Below are positions 15,418 to 23,870 of a stretch of DNA of 40,702 nt, piece by piece. The notes under the pieces are model-generated. The model searched no databases. It was not told the origin of the DNA and saw only the letters and a list, made by a program, of their open reading frames with translations. Positions within the stretch are counted from its first letter, which is position 1; each line of letters begins with the position of its first letter. Source of the DNA: Collinsella aerofaciens (GTDB taxonomy: Bacteria; Actinomycetota; Coriobacteriia; Coriobacteriales; Coriobacteriaceae); the NCBI GenBank assembly GCA_905213325.1, contig CAJMHW010000018.1:1-40702 (forward strand). Reading direction: 5' to 3'. The translations under genes were made by a program, and so were the position numbers.

Positions 15418-16315
15418 TGTAAAGAAACGTGGCGGATTGGGACGTGGACTGAATGCTTTGGTCTCAGAGGCCGAGTATGAGACCGGCGGTTCGGCTGCAT
15501 CGGCTTCAAATGCTGTATCTGAAACAAAACTACCTATTGAGGATATCGTTCCCAACCCTAATCAGCCGCGAATTCACTTTAACGAAACTGAACTTCGCGA
15601 GTTGAGCGAGTCAATCCAAGAACATGGCGTTTTGCAGCCGCTTTTGGTTCGCAAGCATGGAAACGGCTATGAGATCATCGCTGGTGAGCGTCGTTACCAG
15701 GCGTCAAAGCTTGCTGGCCTTGAAGAATTGCCAGTCGTCATTAAAGAGGTAAATGATGAAGAGATGCTGGCTCTTGCTCTTATCGAAAACCTTCAACGTT
15801 CAGATCTGAATCCCGTCGAAGAGGCTAAGGGCTATCGACAGCTCATCGATGCCAGCGGTATGACACAGGAGGCATTGTCGAAGGCAGTAAGCAAGTCACG
15901 CTCTGCAATTACAAACTCGCTGCGTCTTCTCGATCTCCCCGAAGTAGTTCAGCAGATGATTTTTGAGGGTAAACTTACTGCTGGTCATGCACGTGCGATT
16001 CTTGCAGTTCCCTATGAGGATGCTCGAATTCGACTTGCAGAGAAGGTTGTTGCAGAGGGCCTTTCCGTAAGAGCGACAGAAAATCTTGCTCCGTTGTTTT
16101 CTGCCGGAGAGACACCTAAGACGCCGAGGCCTGCAACCCCTCAGTCTTTTAAAAAGGCAGCCCGCGTGCTTCGTCAGGTTTTTAATACCAACGTGCGTGT
16201 GAAGAGCTCGCGTGGAAAGAATAAGATTGAGATTGAGTTTAAAGACGAGGAAGAGCTCTCTCGTATTCTTGGCGAAATGATTCAGTTTGATCAAGGAGGC
16301 CAAGATGAGGAATAG
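15410..16315 (+). CDS. parB: Chromosome partitioning protein ParB/Spo0J
   Basis: ParB binds parS and slides as a CTP-dependent clamp. The 301-residue protein has an N-terminal ParA-interacting patch (KRGGLGRGLNAL), the CTP-binding box GERRYQA at 92-98, ENLQRSDLNPVEEA at 126-139, a helix-turn-helix at about 151-172 (MTQEALSKAVSKSRSAITNS) and a C-terminal dimerisation part. The GTG start overlaps parA by eight bases. The next gene starts within its last codons. The target sites at 14484-14577 are perfect parS. Confidence 0.97.
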   Translation: MPSVKKRGGLGRGLNALVSEAEYETGGSAASASNAVSETKLPIEDIVPNPNQPRIHFNETELRELSESIQEHGVLQPLLVRKHGNGYEIIAGERRYQASKLAGLEELPVVIKEVNDEEMLALALIENLQRSDLNPVEEAKGYRQLIDASGMTQEALSKAVSKSRSAITNSLRLLDLPEVVQQMIFEGKLTAGHARAILAVPYEDARIRLAEKVVAEGLSVRATENLAPLFSAGETPKTPRPATPQSFKKAARVLRQVFNTNVRVKSSRGKNKIEIEFKDEEELSRILGEMIQFDQGGQDEE

Positions 16316-16559
16316 AATTTTAACTGCGATTGCATTGGCGACGACTGTCGCGGCTGGTGCCTTTGCTGGCTATAAGATCGCGACAGACGATGAACTTCGA
16401 GGTCGTTTGCTTCGTAGTGCGCAAGATATTGTCGATACATCCAAGAAGAAAATGGATGTTATGACAGAAGATGTTGCAATGCGTACTGCTCAGGTAACGA
16501 AGAATCCCAAGATTAATCAGGGTTGGGTCAGCAACCAATGGGAAAATGTAGGCTATTAG
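16305..16559 (+). CDS. Small single-pass membrane protein linked to parB (YtxH-like)
   Basis: An 84-residue protein starting at ATG 16305 behind AAGGAGG, overlapping the end of parB by 11 bases. Residues 5-25 (ILTAIALATTVAAGAFAGYK) form one membrane segment, and the rest is a charged, probably helical tail (DDELRGRLLRSAQDIVDTSK, KKKMDVMTEDVAMRTAQV). The layout resembles YtxH-type general stress proteins, but similarity is weak and I do not assign a function. Its coupling to parAB suggests a link to chromosome segregation or to the cell pole, which is inference. Confidence 0.8.
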   Translation: MRNRILTAIALATTVAAGAFAGYKIATDDELRGRLLRSAQDIVDTSKKKMDVMTEDVAMRTAQVTKNPKINQGWVSNQWENVGY

Positions 16560-16567
16560 GTACCTAA
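16556..16567. repeat. 12-bp palindrome TTAGGTACCTAA, copy 2
   Basis: Identical to 13052-13063. It includes the stop codon of the small membrane-protein gene and precedes the terminator. Confidence 0.5.
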
Positions 16568-16589
16568 CAATTACTTAGCATATTGTGAT

Positions 16590-16629
16590 GGGTCCTTGTC
16601 TGATTCACGAGACAAGGACCCCTTATTTT
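16590..16629 (+). terminator. Terminator of the rsmG/parAB transcript
   Basis: An 11-bp perfect stem GGGTCCTTGTC / GACAAGGACCC with a 10-base loop followed by CTTATTTT. Confidence 0.88.
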
Positions 16630-16677
16630 GGCCGTAAAAATGGGACCAGTAGCAGCTGAATCAAAATTAAGGTCAAT

Positions 16678-16719
16678 AAATGAAACGACCCCGGTTGCAT
16701 ATCCTGCAACCGGGGTCGT
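16678..16719 (-). terminator. Terminator of rlmN
   Basis: A perfect 15-bp stem with a 5-base loop (16685-16719); on the minus strand it is followed by TTTCATTTATT. It lies 38 bases beyond the rlmN stop. Confidence 0.85.
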
Positions 16720-16723
16720 TCGA

Positions 16724-16739
16724 TGTTTCACATGAAACG
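16724..16739. other. parS-like site downstream of rlmN
   Basis: TGTTTCACATGAAACG matches parS at 14 of 16 positions and keeps palindromic form except for the last base. It lies about 2.2 kb from the perfect parS array. Confidence 0.5.
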
Positions 16740-16757
16740 TTTTGGGGTGCGACTCCC

Positions 16758-17810
16758 CTATGCGTTCTTCTGAACTTTGAAGCGCTGCTTCAGCTGTCCG
16801 CAAGCGGCGTCAATATCGTTACCACGGGAGTTACGAATCGTTGTCTCGATGCCACGGGACTCAAGGCGACGCTGAAGATCCTCAACCTTATGAATCGGCG
16901 ACGGCTTGAGCGGGCTACCCTCGATGTCGTTAAGCTGAATGAGGTTAACGTGGCACAGCGTTCCCTCGCAGAAGTCGCAGAGCGCCTGCATTTCTGGATT
17001 CGTATCGTTGACGCCTTCGATCATGGCATACTCATAGGTTGGGCGGCGGCCGGTCTTCTCGGTGTAGAGCTGAAGCGCTTCGTGAAGGCGAAGCAGCGTG
17101 TACTTCTTAACACCGGGCATGAGCTTATTGCGCGTCGACTGGATGGCGGAATGCAGGGAAACGGCAAGCGTGAACTGCTCGGGGATGTCGGCAAATTTGC
17201 GAATACCGGGAATAACGCCGCTGGTAGAGACGGTGAGGTGACGAGCGCCGATACCGATGCCATCGGGGTCGTTGAGGATTCGCAGCGCCTTGAGAACCTC
17301 GTCGTAGTTGGCAAACGGCTCGCCCTGGCCCATGAAGACAACGCTCGTGGCGCGCTCGCCAAAGTCGTTGAATACATGAAGTACCTGGTCGACGATCTCT
17401 TGAGCGGTCAGAGAGCGCTTGAGGCCGTTGAGACCGGTAGCGCAAAAGGCACAGCCCATGCCACAGCCTGCCTGGGTGGAAACGCAGACGGAAAGCTTGT
17501 TACGACGGGGCATGCCGACGGTCTCGACGGAAACGCCGTCGTGGTACTCGAGCAGATACTTGCGAGAGCCATCTTTGGAAACTTGCTTGGTGAGTTCAGT
17601 TGGCGTGTCAAAGGCAAAAGCCTCTTTAAGCTGCTCGCGGAAAGCCTTGGGAAGGTTGGTCATATCGTCAAACGAACAAACGTTCTTCTCAAAGACCCAT
17701 TCGATGAGCTGCTTCGCGCGGAAGGCGGGCTGGCCAAGCTCGGCCACGAGCTCGCGAATATCGTTTTGGCTCAAGTCGCGAATGTCCTGAGATTTAGTCC
17801 TGGGATTCAT
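16758..17810 (-). CDS. rlmN: Dual-specificity RNA methyltransferase RlmN
   Basis: RlmN is a radical SAM enzyme that methylates C2 of A2503 in 23S rRNA and of A37 in some tRNAs. The iron-sulfur cysteines are C116, C120 and C123 (CGMGCAFC), the GGEP-like segment reads MGQGEPFANYDEV, and the methyl-carrying cysteine is C337 in NDIDAACGQL. The 350-residue length is typical. It is transcribed towards parAB, convergent with it, and divergently from ddl; the 85-bp gap to ddl holds both promoters. Confidence 0.96.
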   Translation of the reverse strand: MNPRTKSQDIRDLSQNDIRELVAELGQPAFRAKQLIEWVFEKNVCSFDDMTNLPKAFREQLKEAFAFDTPTELTKQVSKDGSRKYLLEYHDGVSVETVGMPRRNKLSVCVSTQAGCGMGCAFCATGLNGLKRSLTAQEIVDQVLHVFNDFGERATSVVFMGQGEPFANYDEVLKALRILNDPDGIGIGARHLTVSTSGVIPGIRKFADIPEQFTLAVSLHSAIQSTRNKLMPGVKKYTLLRLHEALQLYTEKTGRRPTYEYAMIEGVNDTNPEMQALCDFCEGTLCHVNLIQLNDIEGSPLKPSPIHKVEDLQRRLESRGIETTIRNSRGNDIDAACGQLKQRFKVQKNA

Positions 17811-17895
17811 GGAAGCCTTTCGATTTTGGGGAAACGTAGAGGGTATCGCTACAATATGGTATCAGCTGCAGAAATTATAGAGGAGGAGTCTGCCC

Positions 17896-18861
17896 ATGCC
17901 GGGTAAAAGCCTAGAGAACATGCACGTAGCGGTCTTGGCGGGCGGTCATTCCGCTGAGCGCGAGATCTCGCTCAATTCGGGAAAGAACGTCGTGGTTGCC
18001 TTGAAGGAGGCCGGCTACACTTCGGTGGAGCTGCTCGATACGGCCGCTGATGACTTTATGGTAACCATGGCAACCGGGGGCTTTGACGTGGCGTTTATCG
18101 CCATGCACGGTGCCGGCGGCGAGGATGGTGCCATGCAGGGCGCCATGGAGACCCTGGGTATCCCCTACACGGCCTCGGGCGTGCTTGCTAGCGCCTGCGG
18201 TGCCGACAAAGAGGTCTCTAAGCTCCTGTACGCCAAGGCGGGCATTCCCATTGCCCCCGGCCTTGCGCTCGAGGTGGGCGATGAAGTCGATATCGATCAT
18301 ATCGTCGAGGTTTGTGGCGAGCGCAGCTTTGTGAAGCCGGCCGTCAACGGTTCCAGCTATGGCATTTCCCTGGTCCATGAGCCCTCCGAGCTGCCCGCGG
18401 CAATTGCCAAGGCGTTTGGGTACGGCGACAAAGTGCTGGTCGAGAAGTGCATCGAGGGTACCGAGATCACCGTCGGCGTGTACGGCGAGGACGACGTGCG
18501 CGCCCTGCCGATTGTCGAGATTCGCAAACCCGAGGACTGTGAGTTCTACGATTTGGACGTGAAGTATGTCGACCCTACGGACATCCATCGTATTCCGGCG
18601 CAGATTTCACCCGAGAATTACGCTCGCGCTCAGGAGCTTGCCTGTGCTGCTCACAAGGCCCTCGGTTGCCTGGGCATCTCGCGCAGCGATTTTATCGTGA
18701 GTGAGGACGGCCCCGTCATCCTCGAGACCAATACCATTCCCGGCATGACCGATACGTCGCTGTATCCGGATGAGATCCGCCACACCGACGACATGACGTT
18801 CCCGCAGGTCTGTGACAGCCTGATCCGTATGGGCCTTCGTCGAGCGGGCATTGCATGCTAA
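17896..18861 (+). CDS. ddl: D-alanine--D-alanine ligase
   Basis: Ddl joins two D-alanines for peptidoglycan precursors using ATP. The ATP-grasp protein of 321 residues shows AGGHSAEREISL at 15-26, HGAGGEDGAMQG, the serine loop VNGSSYGISLV and NTIPGMTDTSLYP near the end. The segment FYDLDVKY keeps the tyrosine that in characterised ligases favours D-Ala over D-lactate, so vancomycin-type D-Ala-D-Lac synthesis is not predicted. GAGGAGG lies upstream of the ATG. The last seven bases overlap the next gene (ATGCTAA). A weak promoter with TACAAT lies about 45 bases upstream. Confidence 0.95.
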   Translation: MPGKSLENMHVAVLAGGHSAEREISLNSGKNVVVALKEAGYTSVELLDTAADDFMVTMATGGFDVAFIAMHGAGGEDGAMQGAMETLGIPYTASGVLASACGADKEVSKLLYAKAGIPIAPGLALEVGDEVDIDHIVEVCGERSFVKPAVNGSSYGISLVHEPSELPAAIAKAFGYGDKVLVEKCIEGTEITVGVYGEDDVRALPIVEIRKPEDCEFYDLDVKYVDPTDIHRIPAQISPENYARAQELACAAHKALGCLGISRSDFIVSEDGPVILETNTIPGMTDTSLYPDEIRHTDDMTFPQVCDSLIRMGLRRAGIAC

Positions 18862-21749
18862 TCGAGGACGCGGTTTCGTCAGGAACGCCGCAGTTTGTCA
18901 TCGACTCCTATGCCACGCTTGCCGAACGCGCCAAAACGCAGTCCTTCGGCCTTATCGAGGAAGATGTGATTGTCCTCGATACCGAGACCACAGGTCTTTC
19001 GGTGCAGGACAACGAGCTGATCGAGATCTCGGCGGCCCGTCTTTCGGGCCGCGAGATCGTCGACCGCTTCGATACCTTCGTGCATCCCAAGCAGCTGATT
19101 CCCGCCGAGATTACCGAGCTCACGAGCATTACAAATGCCGATGTGGCAGATGCCCCGTCGGCCGTTGAGGCCGTAGCCGCTCTCGCCGATTTTGTCGGTG
19201 GTTGCCCGGTAATCGCACATAACGCCACGTTCGACCGCTCGTTTATCGAGTCGGTCAAAGGCGGCGTCAACGTGAGCGATATTTGGATCGATTCGCTGGC
19301 GCTGTCGCGCATCGCGCTTCCGCGCCTGGCTTCGCACAAGCTGTCTTTTATGGCCGATCTGTTTGGCTGTGACTCGGTATCACACCGTGCCAATGCCGAC
19401 GTCGACGCCCTGTGTGGCGTATGGCGCGTGTTGCTCGTGGCACTCACCGACTTGCCCCAGGGCCTCATGGCGCGCCTAGCCGACATGCATCCGGACGTGC
19501 CTTGGTCCTATCGTCCAATCTTCTCATTCTTGGCGGGGCAGAACCCCGGTTCTATCTTCTCTCTCAGCGCCGCTCGTGCTGACGTTCTCAAGGCCGATCG
19601 CGCCGACGATCGGGTGGACGCCGACGAACTGCCGGTACTCAAGATGCCGAGTCGTGAGGAGATTGAGGCAGACTATGCGCCAGGTGGCCTGGTCAATCGC
19701 ATGTATCCCACCTACGAGCCGCGTGATGAGCAGATCGCGATGGCGCTCGAGGTCCGCGATGCGCTGGTCACGGGCACTCATCGTGTAATTGAGGCGGGCA
19801 CGGGCGTCGGCAAATCGATGGCCTATCTGGTGCCTTTTGCCGAGGCAGCACGCCGTAACAACATCACGGTTGGTATTGCGACCAAATCGAACAATCTTGC
19901 CGACCAGCTCATGTACCATGAGCTGCCAAAACTTGCCGAGCAACTGGACGGTGGCCTGTCATTTTGCGCTCTCAAGGGCTATGACCACTATCCGTGCCTG
20001 CGCAAGCTTGAGCGCATGAGCCGCGGCCAGGTCGAGATTACCACCAAGCGCGATCCGGCGGACACGCTCACGGCGGTCGCGGTCATTATGGCGTACGTCT
20101 GTCAATCAGCCGATGGCGACCTCGACTCGCTCGGCATTCGGTGGCGCAGTGTCAACCGCCCCGACTTTACGACGGCCTCGCGCGAGTGTGCTCGTCGCCT
20201 CTGCCCGTTTTTCCCTGATAAATGTTTGGTCCACGGCGCTCGCCGTCGTGCGGCGCATGCCGACGTGGTGGTCACCAACCATTCACTGCTGTTCCGCAAT
20301 GTTGCGGCCGAGGGCAGGATTTTACCTCCGATTCGTCATTGGGTAATCGACGAGGCCCATTCCATCGAGCGCGAGGCGCGCCGTCAGTGGGCGCGCGTGG
20401 TGTCGGCGGACGAATCACGCGTTCTGTTTGAGCGCCTGGGCGGCTCGACCACCGGCGCGCTAAGCCAGGTCTCCCGTGATTTGGCAACCTCTGAGGGCTC
20501 TACGCTCTATCTGGGCCTTACTGTCAAGGCGACGTCGACGGTTGCGCGCGCGAGCATGGCAATCGCCGACGTGTTCGATGGCGTTCGCGAGCTCGGCCGC
20601 CGTGCCCGTGGGGGTTATGACAATGCCAATCTATGGATTGGCCCCGAGCTGCGCGAATCTGACGACTGGCATGATTTCTTACCGTCGGCCTACGCTGCCA
20701 TCGATGCATTGGAACAAGCTGACAAGAGCGTCGACGCGCTGGTGCAAGCCGTCGCCGCCGACAAGCCCGAGGTTGTTGTCGACTTGGGCGATATCTCGCG
20801 CCGCCTGCACGAGCTGGCCGAGAACCTCAAACTCATCATCGACGGCACCGATGAACACTACGTGTATTCGCTGCAGGTCAATCGCAGGTTGCGTGCCGGC
20901 GGAGAGTCAATGACCGCAGAGCGCATCGACATTGGCGAGGCCTTGGCAACCGAGTGGCTGCCCGAGGTTCACACGGCTATCTTTGCCTCGGCGACCATGA
21001 CGGTGTCCAAAAGCTTTGAACACTTTAACCACGCAGTCGGCCTCGATCGCATCGGTGCTTCGACATCCTCATCGCTGCACTTGGACTCGAGCTACGACTT
21101 TGATTCGAACATGGCTGTAGTCGTTGCGGGCGATATACCCGATCCGCGCGATCGTGAGAGCTATCTTACGGCGCTCGAGCGCGTGCTGGTCGACGCCCAT
21201 CTTGCCATGGGCGGATCGGTGCTCACGCTGTTCACCAATCGGCGCGACATGGAAGACCTGTACACCCGCGTTGAGCCCAAGATGGCCCGTGCGGGTCTGG
21301 AACTCAACTGCCAGCAGCGCAACTCATCTCCTCGTCGCCTGCGCGACCGGTTTATCAACGAGCCGACCTCGTCGCTTTTTGCGCTTAAGGCCTTCTGGGA
21401 GGGATTCGACGCCAGCGGCGAGACGCTGCGCTGCGTCATCATTCCCAAGCTGCCGTTCTCGAGCCCCACGGACCCGCTCTCGTGCGAGCGCAACTTGCGC
21501 GAAGACCGCGCTTGGGCGCGCTATTCGCTGCCCGAGGCGGTGCTCGAGGTCAAGCAGGCGGCCGGCCGCCTTATCCGCTCGTCGACCGATTGCGGCGTGC
21601 TGATTCTGGCCGACCCGCGCCTGGTGACGAAGGGCTACGGAAAGAAGTTCTTAACGTCGCTGCCCACGAGCTCCTACCAGCGCATCGAATCGGCGCAGAT
21701 CGGGCACTATCTGCAACTGTGGCGTGCACGCCACGAGCGGCGGCGCTAA
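18855..21749 (+). CDS. DnaQ-type exonuclease fused to a DinG/XPD-family helicase
   Basis: A 964-residue two-part enzyme. Residues about 35-195 are a DEDDh 3'-5' exonuclease with all catalytic residues visible: D42 and E44 (LDTETTGL), D127 (HNATFD), H177 and D182 (HRANADVD). Residues about 280-950 are a superfamily 2 helicase with Walker A at 314-321 (AGTGVGKS), a DEAH box at 499-502 and four cysteines (C381, C445, C450, C457) that fit the XPD/DinG iron-sulfur cluster. The same domain order occurs in Firmicutes DinG, whose exonuclease is active but whose helicase activity is doubtful; here the cysteines suggest a real helicase. It overlaps ddl by seven bases, and its stop overlaps the convergent WYL gene by three. 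Confidence 0.93.
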   Translation: MLIEDAVSSGTPQFVIDSYATLAERAKTQSFGLIEEDVIVLDTETTGLSVQDNELIEISAARLSGREIVDRFDTFVHPKQLIPAEITELTSITNADVADAPSAVEAVAALADFVGGCPVIAHNATFDRSFIESVKGGVNVSDIWIDSLALSRIALPRLASHKLSFMADLFGCDSVSHRANADVDALCGVWRVLLVALTDLPQGLMARLADMHPDVPWSYRPIFSFLAGQNPGSIFSLSAARADVLKADRADDRVDADELPVLKMPSREEIEADYAPGGLVNRMYPTYEPRDEQIAMALEVRDALVTGTHRVIEAGTGVGKSMAYLVPFAEAARRNNITVGIATKSNNLADQLMYHELPKLAEQLDGGLSFCALKGYDHYPCLRKLERMSRGQVEITTKRDPADTLTAVAVIMAYVCQSADGDLDSLGIRWRSVNRPDFTTASRECARRLCPFFPDKCLVHGARRRAAHADVVVTNHSLLFRNVAAEGRILPPIRHWVIDEAHSIEREARRQWARVVSADESRVLFERLGGSTTGALSQVSRDLATSEGSTLYLGLTVKATSTVARASMAIADVFDGVRELGRRARGGYDNANLWIGPELRESDDWHDFLPSAYAAIDALEQADKSVDALVQAVAADKPEVVVDLGDISRRLHELAENLKLIIDGTDEHYVYSLQVNRRLRAGGESMTAERIDIGEALATEWLPEVHTAIFASATMTVSKSFEHFNHAVGLDRIGASTSSSLHLDSSYDFDSNMAVVVAGDIPDPRDRESYLTALERVLVDAHLAMGGSVLTLFTNRRDMEDLYTRVEPKMARAGLELNCQQRNSSPRRLRDRFINEPTSSLFALKAFWEGFDASGETLRCVIIPKLPFSSPTDPLSCERNLREDRAWARYSLPEAVLEVKQAAGRLIRSSTDCGVLILADPRLVTKGYGKKFLTSLPTSSYQRIESAQIGHYLQLWRARHERRR

Positions 21750-22663
21750 AGCGGACAAACGAGGGTTTTTGCCATATCGCACAGACGCTTTGACAGGGCG
21801 GGGTCATCCAAGATGCGGATGGCTCCGCCCGCTGCGATTACCTGGCTCAGTAGCCAACGCTCGGAGCCGTAATGCACGGTTACCATTGCCATGTCTGCCC
21901 CGCTGCGCTCGATTAGGGTGATGCCGGCCCAGTCCAGATGTTCCGCCATATCGAATGGCATCAAGAGCTTTGCGCTACGCTGCGTCCGGGCAAGGGAATC
22001 GTGGAGGGATGCGACGTCCGGTGCGTGAGACACGACGGAGTCTTCCGTCAAGGTGAGTCCCTCGATTTTATCCATGCGATAGGTGCGCTGCTCATCGACT
22101 GCGATGTCCCAGGCAATCAAGTATGTTTGGTCGCCGTTTGCCGTAATGCGCAAGGGGTCGACCAGACGCTCGCGTGGCCGTGCATCGTCCATCGAGCGAT
22201 ACGAGATGCGGCAGCGAACGCCGTCCTGAATGGCGCAGCTCAGCTGCTGCCAGTGCGACCCGTGGTTGACGGTGTCAAAGACGCGCTGGTTATAGCCGAG
22301 CTCTTCGGGTAGAAGAGCATGCCGAATCCGGGCTGCCGTCTGTGGCTCGATCCCCAACGATTCAAGTTCGTGGTTGAGCACAGCGCCCTCGGCGGCACTC
22401 AAACGCAACGGTAGCACACGCCCGGCGTCACCGGTGAGGACCACACGCTCGCCGTGGCATTCGCAGATGATGCGCGCGCCCGATTCTCGGTCCGCGAGCG
22501 TCGAGACGATCTCGAGAATCTCGACGAGCGACGCCCCCGTGATGTCAAAGCGGCTGCAAATCTCGGTTCGTGTCATGCCGCTCTCGCCGGCGGCGTAGAG
22601 AGCCTCCATGATGTCGATGGCGCGCGAGAGTCTCTGCTCGCTGGTGAGTTTACGCACGGGCAT
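21746..22663 (-). CDS. WYL-domain transcriptional regulator (second of a pair)
   Basis: A 305-residue protein with an N-terminal helix-turn-helix (LSRAIDIMEALYAAGESGMTR) and a WYL domain (YLIAWDIAVDEQRTYRMDKI) followed by a WCX-like C-terminal part. WYL domains bind ligands such as single-stranded DNA or nucleotides. Its start overlaps the end of the upstream WYL gene. I use the ATG at 22663 (MPVRKLTSEQ); an in-frame ATG at 22684 is possible. The order is like actinobacterial PafB/PafC, which act together in the DNA-damage response. Its stop lies three bases inside the end of the convergent helicase gene. Confidence 0.85.
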   Translation of the reverse strand: MPVRKLTSEQRLSRAIDIMEALYAAGESGMTRTEICSRFDITGASLVEILEIVSTLADRESGARIICECHGERVVLTGDAGRVLPLRLSAAEGAVLNHELESLGIEPQTAARIRHALLPEELGYNQRVFDTVNHGSHWQQLSCAIQDGVRCRISYRSMDDARPRERLVDPLRITANGDQTYLIAWDIAVDEQRTYRMDKIEGLTLTEDSVVSHAPDVASLHDSLARTQRSAKLLMPFDMAEHLDWAGITLIERSGADMAMVTVHYGSERWLLSQVIAAGGAIRILDDPALSKRLCDMAKTLVCPL

Positions 22664-23672
22664 GCTCGTGCACCGTCCTTTCAATGAGGTGGTTCCACGC
22701 CTGCTTGAGCGATTCGGGGGCCACAGGCCTCATGCCGTCCATGGCGTGGGCCATGCAAAATGAGGCGGCGGCTTCAAGGTTATGCACGTCAACGGTCCAG
22801 GTCCATCCCGCATCGGTGTGTGCGAGTTCACCTCGCCCGCGCGTGAGGCCGTTGATCATATCGATCTGCGTCTGAGGGGCGAACGAGAACGTGGCTGCAA
22901 CGGGCGGTCGGTCGGCAAAATCGAATTCAAAGAACAGATAGTCGTTGAGATTGAAGTCCGCAGGGATGGCGTAGGCCTTCGAAGGACGCCATGCGCGAAC
23001 GATACGGTCGCAGCGGAATGTCCTGATGTCGTCGGTGACATTGTCGAGGCCGCAGAAGTACGCCACGCCCTCGCGTTCGAACATGCCGTAGACACAGACG
23101 GTACGTTCTTTCTGCTCGCCGCGTCCGTTCTGATATAAAAATCGCAGTGCGCATCGCTCGGCAAAGGCGCTCCATACCGCATCGACGGTGGGAGAGCGGC
23201 GGATCGGTACTTCGTCCACCGCCGACATGCCGGTGAGGTAGGCAATTTTGGAGCGAATATCGGCAAGCGGCGCGGCAAAAGTGGATGAGCCGGCCGCTAG
23301 TGTCTGGTCGATGGCGTTGAGCAGGATATCGGCGTCGTCTGCGGTGATGAGGCCGCCTGCTGCAAAGGTGTGCTCGCGGTCGATTGTCCACGAGCTTTCC
23401 TCGGTCTCCTGCGCACCGGCGGGGCGAACCTCCTTGATTAAGATGCCACGCTCGAGCAGTTTGTCACGATCGCGCCGAAACTTGCGCTTATCCGAGTCGA
23501 TGTTGCCGGAGCCATATCCCAGGTCGGAATCCAAGACGATCTGCTCGGTCGTCAGCGGTTCGGGGGAGCTGTTGAGCACAAAGAAAAGATTGAGGATGCG
23601 CTGAGCCGTTTTATCGAAACTGGGCTCCGAATTCCCCTTTTTAATTGTCGCGGTCGTGTCGCTTGCCGTCAT
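22650..23672 (-). CDS. WYL-domain transcriptional regulator (first of a pair)
   Basis: A 340-residue protein. The N-terminal part (RILNLFFVLNSSPEPLTTEQ, then DKRKFRRDRDKLLERG) looks like a winged helix with a helical dimer region; the WYL domain includes VYGMFEREGVAYFCGLDNV and the RTFRCDRIVRAW segment. The gene reads away from the M28-like gene and probably forms a two-gene operon with the next WYL gene, which starts within its end. The targets are unknown; the exonuclease-helicase gene next to the pair would fit DNA-damage control, but that is inference. Confidence 0.85.
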   Translation of the reverse strand: MTASDTTATIKKGNSEPSFDKTAQRILNLFFVLNSSPEPLTTEQIVLDSDLGYGSGNIDSDKRKFRRDRDKLLERGILIKEVRPAGAQETEESSWTIDREHTFAAGGLITADDADILLNAIDQTLAAGSSTFAAPLADIRSKIAYLTGMSAVDEVPIRRSPTVDAVWSAFAERCALRFLYQNGRGEQKERTVCVYGMFEREGVAYFCGLDNVTDDIRTFRCDRIVRAWRPSKAYAIPADFNLNDYLFFEFDFADRPPVAATFSFAPQTQIDMINGLTRGRGELAHTDAGWTWTVDVHNLEAAASFCMAHAMDGMRPVAPESLKQAWNHLIERTVHEHARA

Positions 23673-23796
23673 AGAGTCCTCGCATGAGAAGGTGGTTTGC
23701 TGCCATGATTTTAGTCCGATATGGAGATTAGGCTATATCCTTGTCCGCTCGGGGCGTTAAGATGGCCCGAATTCGGTCGTTTGCGCTCGCTCGGGG

Positions 23797-23802
23797 TATA
23801 CT
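23797..23802 (+). promoter_or_regulatory. Possible -10 box of the M28-like gene
   Basis: TATACT lies about 70 bases upstream of the start. No good -35 box is seen at normal spacing, so this is a weak call. Confidence 0.35.
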
Positions 23803-23870
23803 TTCGACTATATACGGTTCTAATGTGCATGCATTGGGCCTATTTGTCGGATTATGGATGTGGAGCGCAC

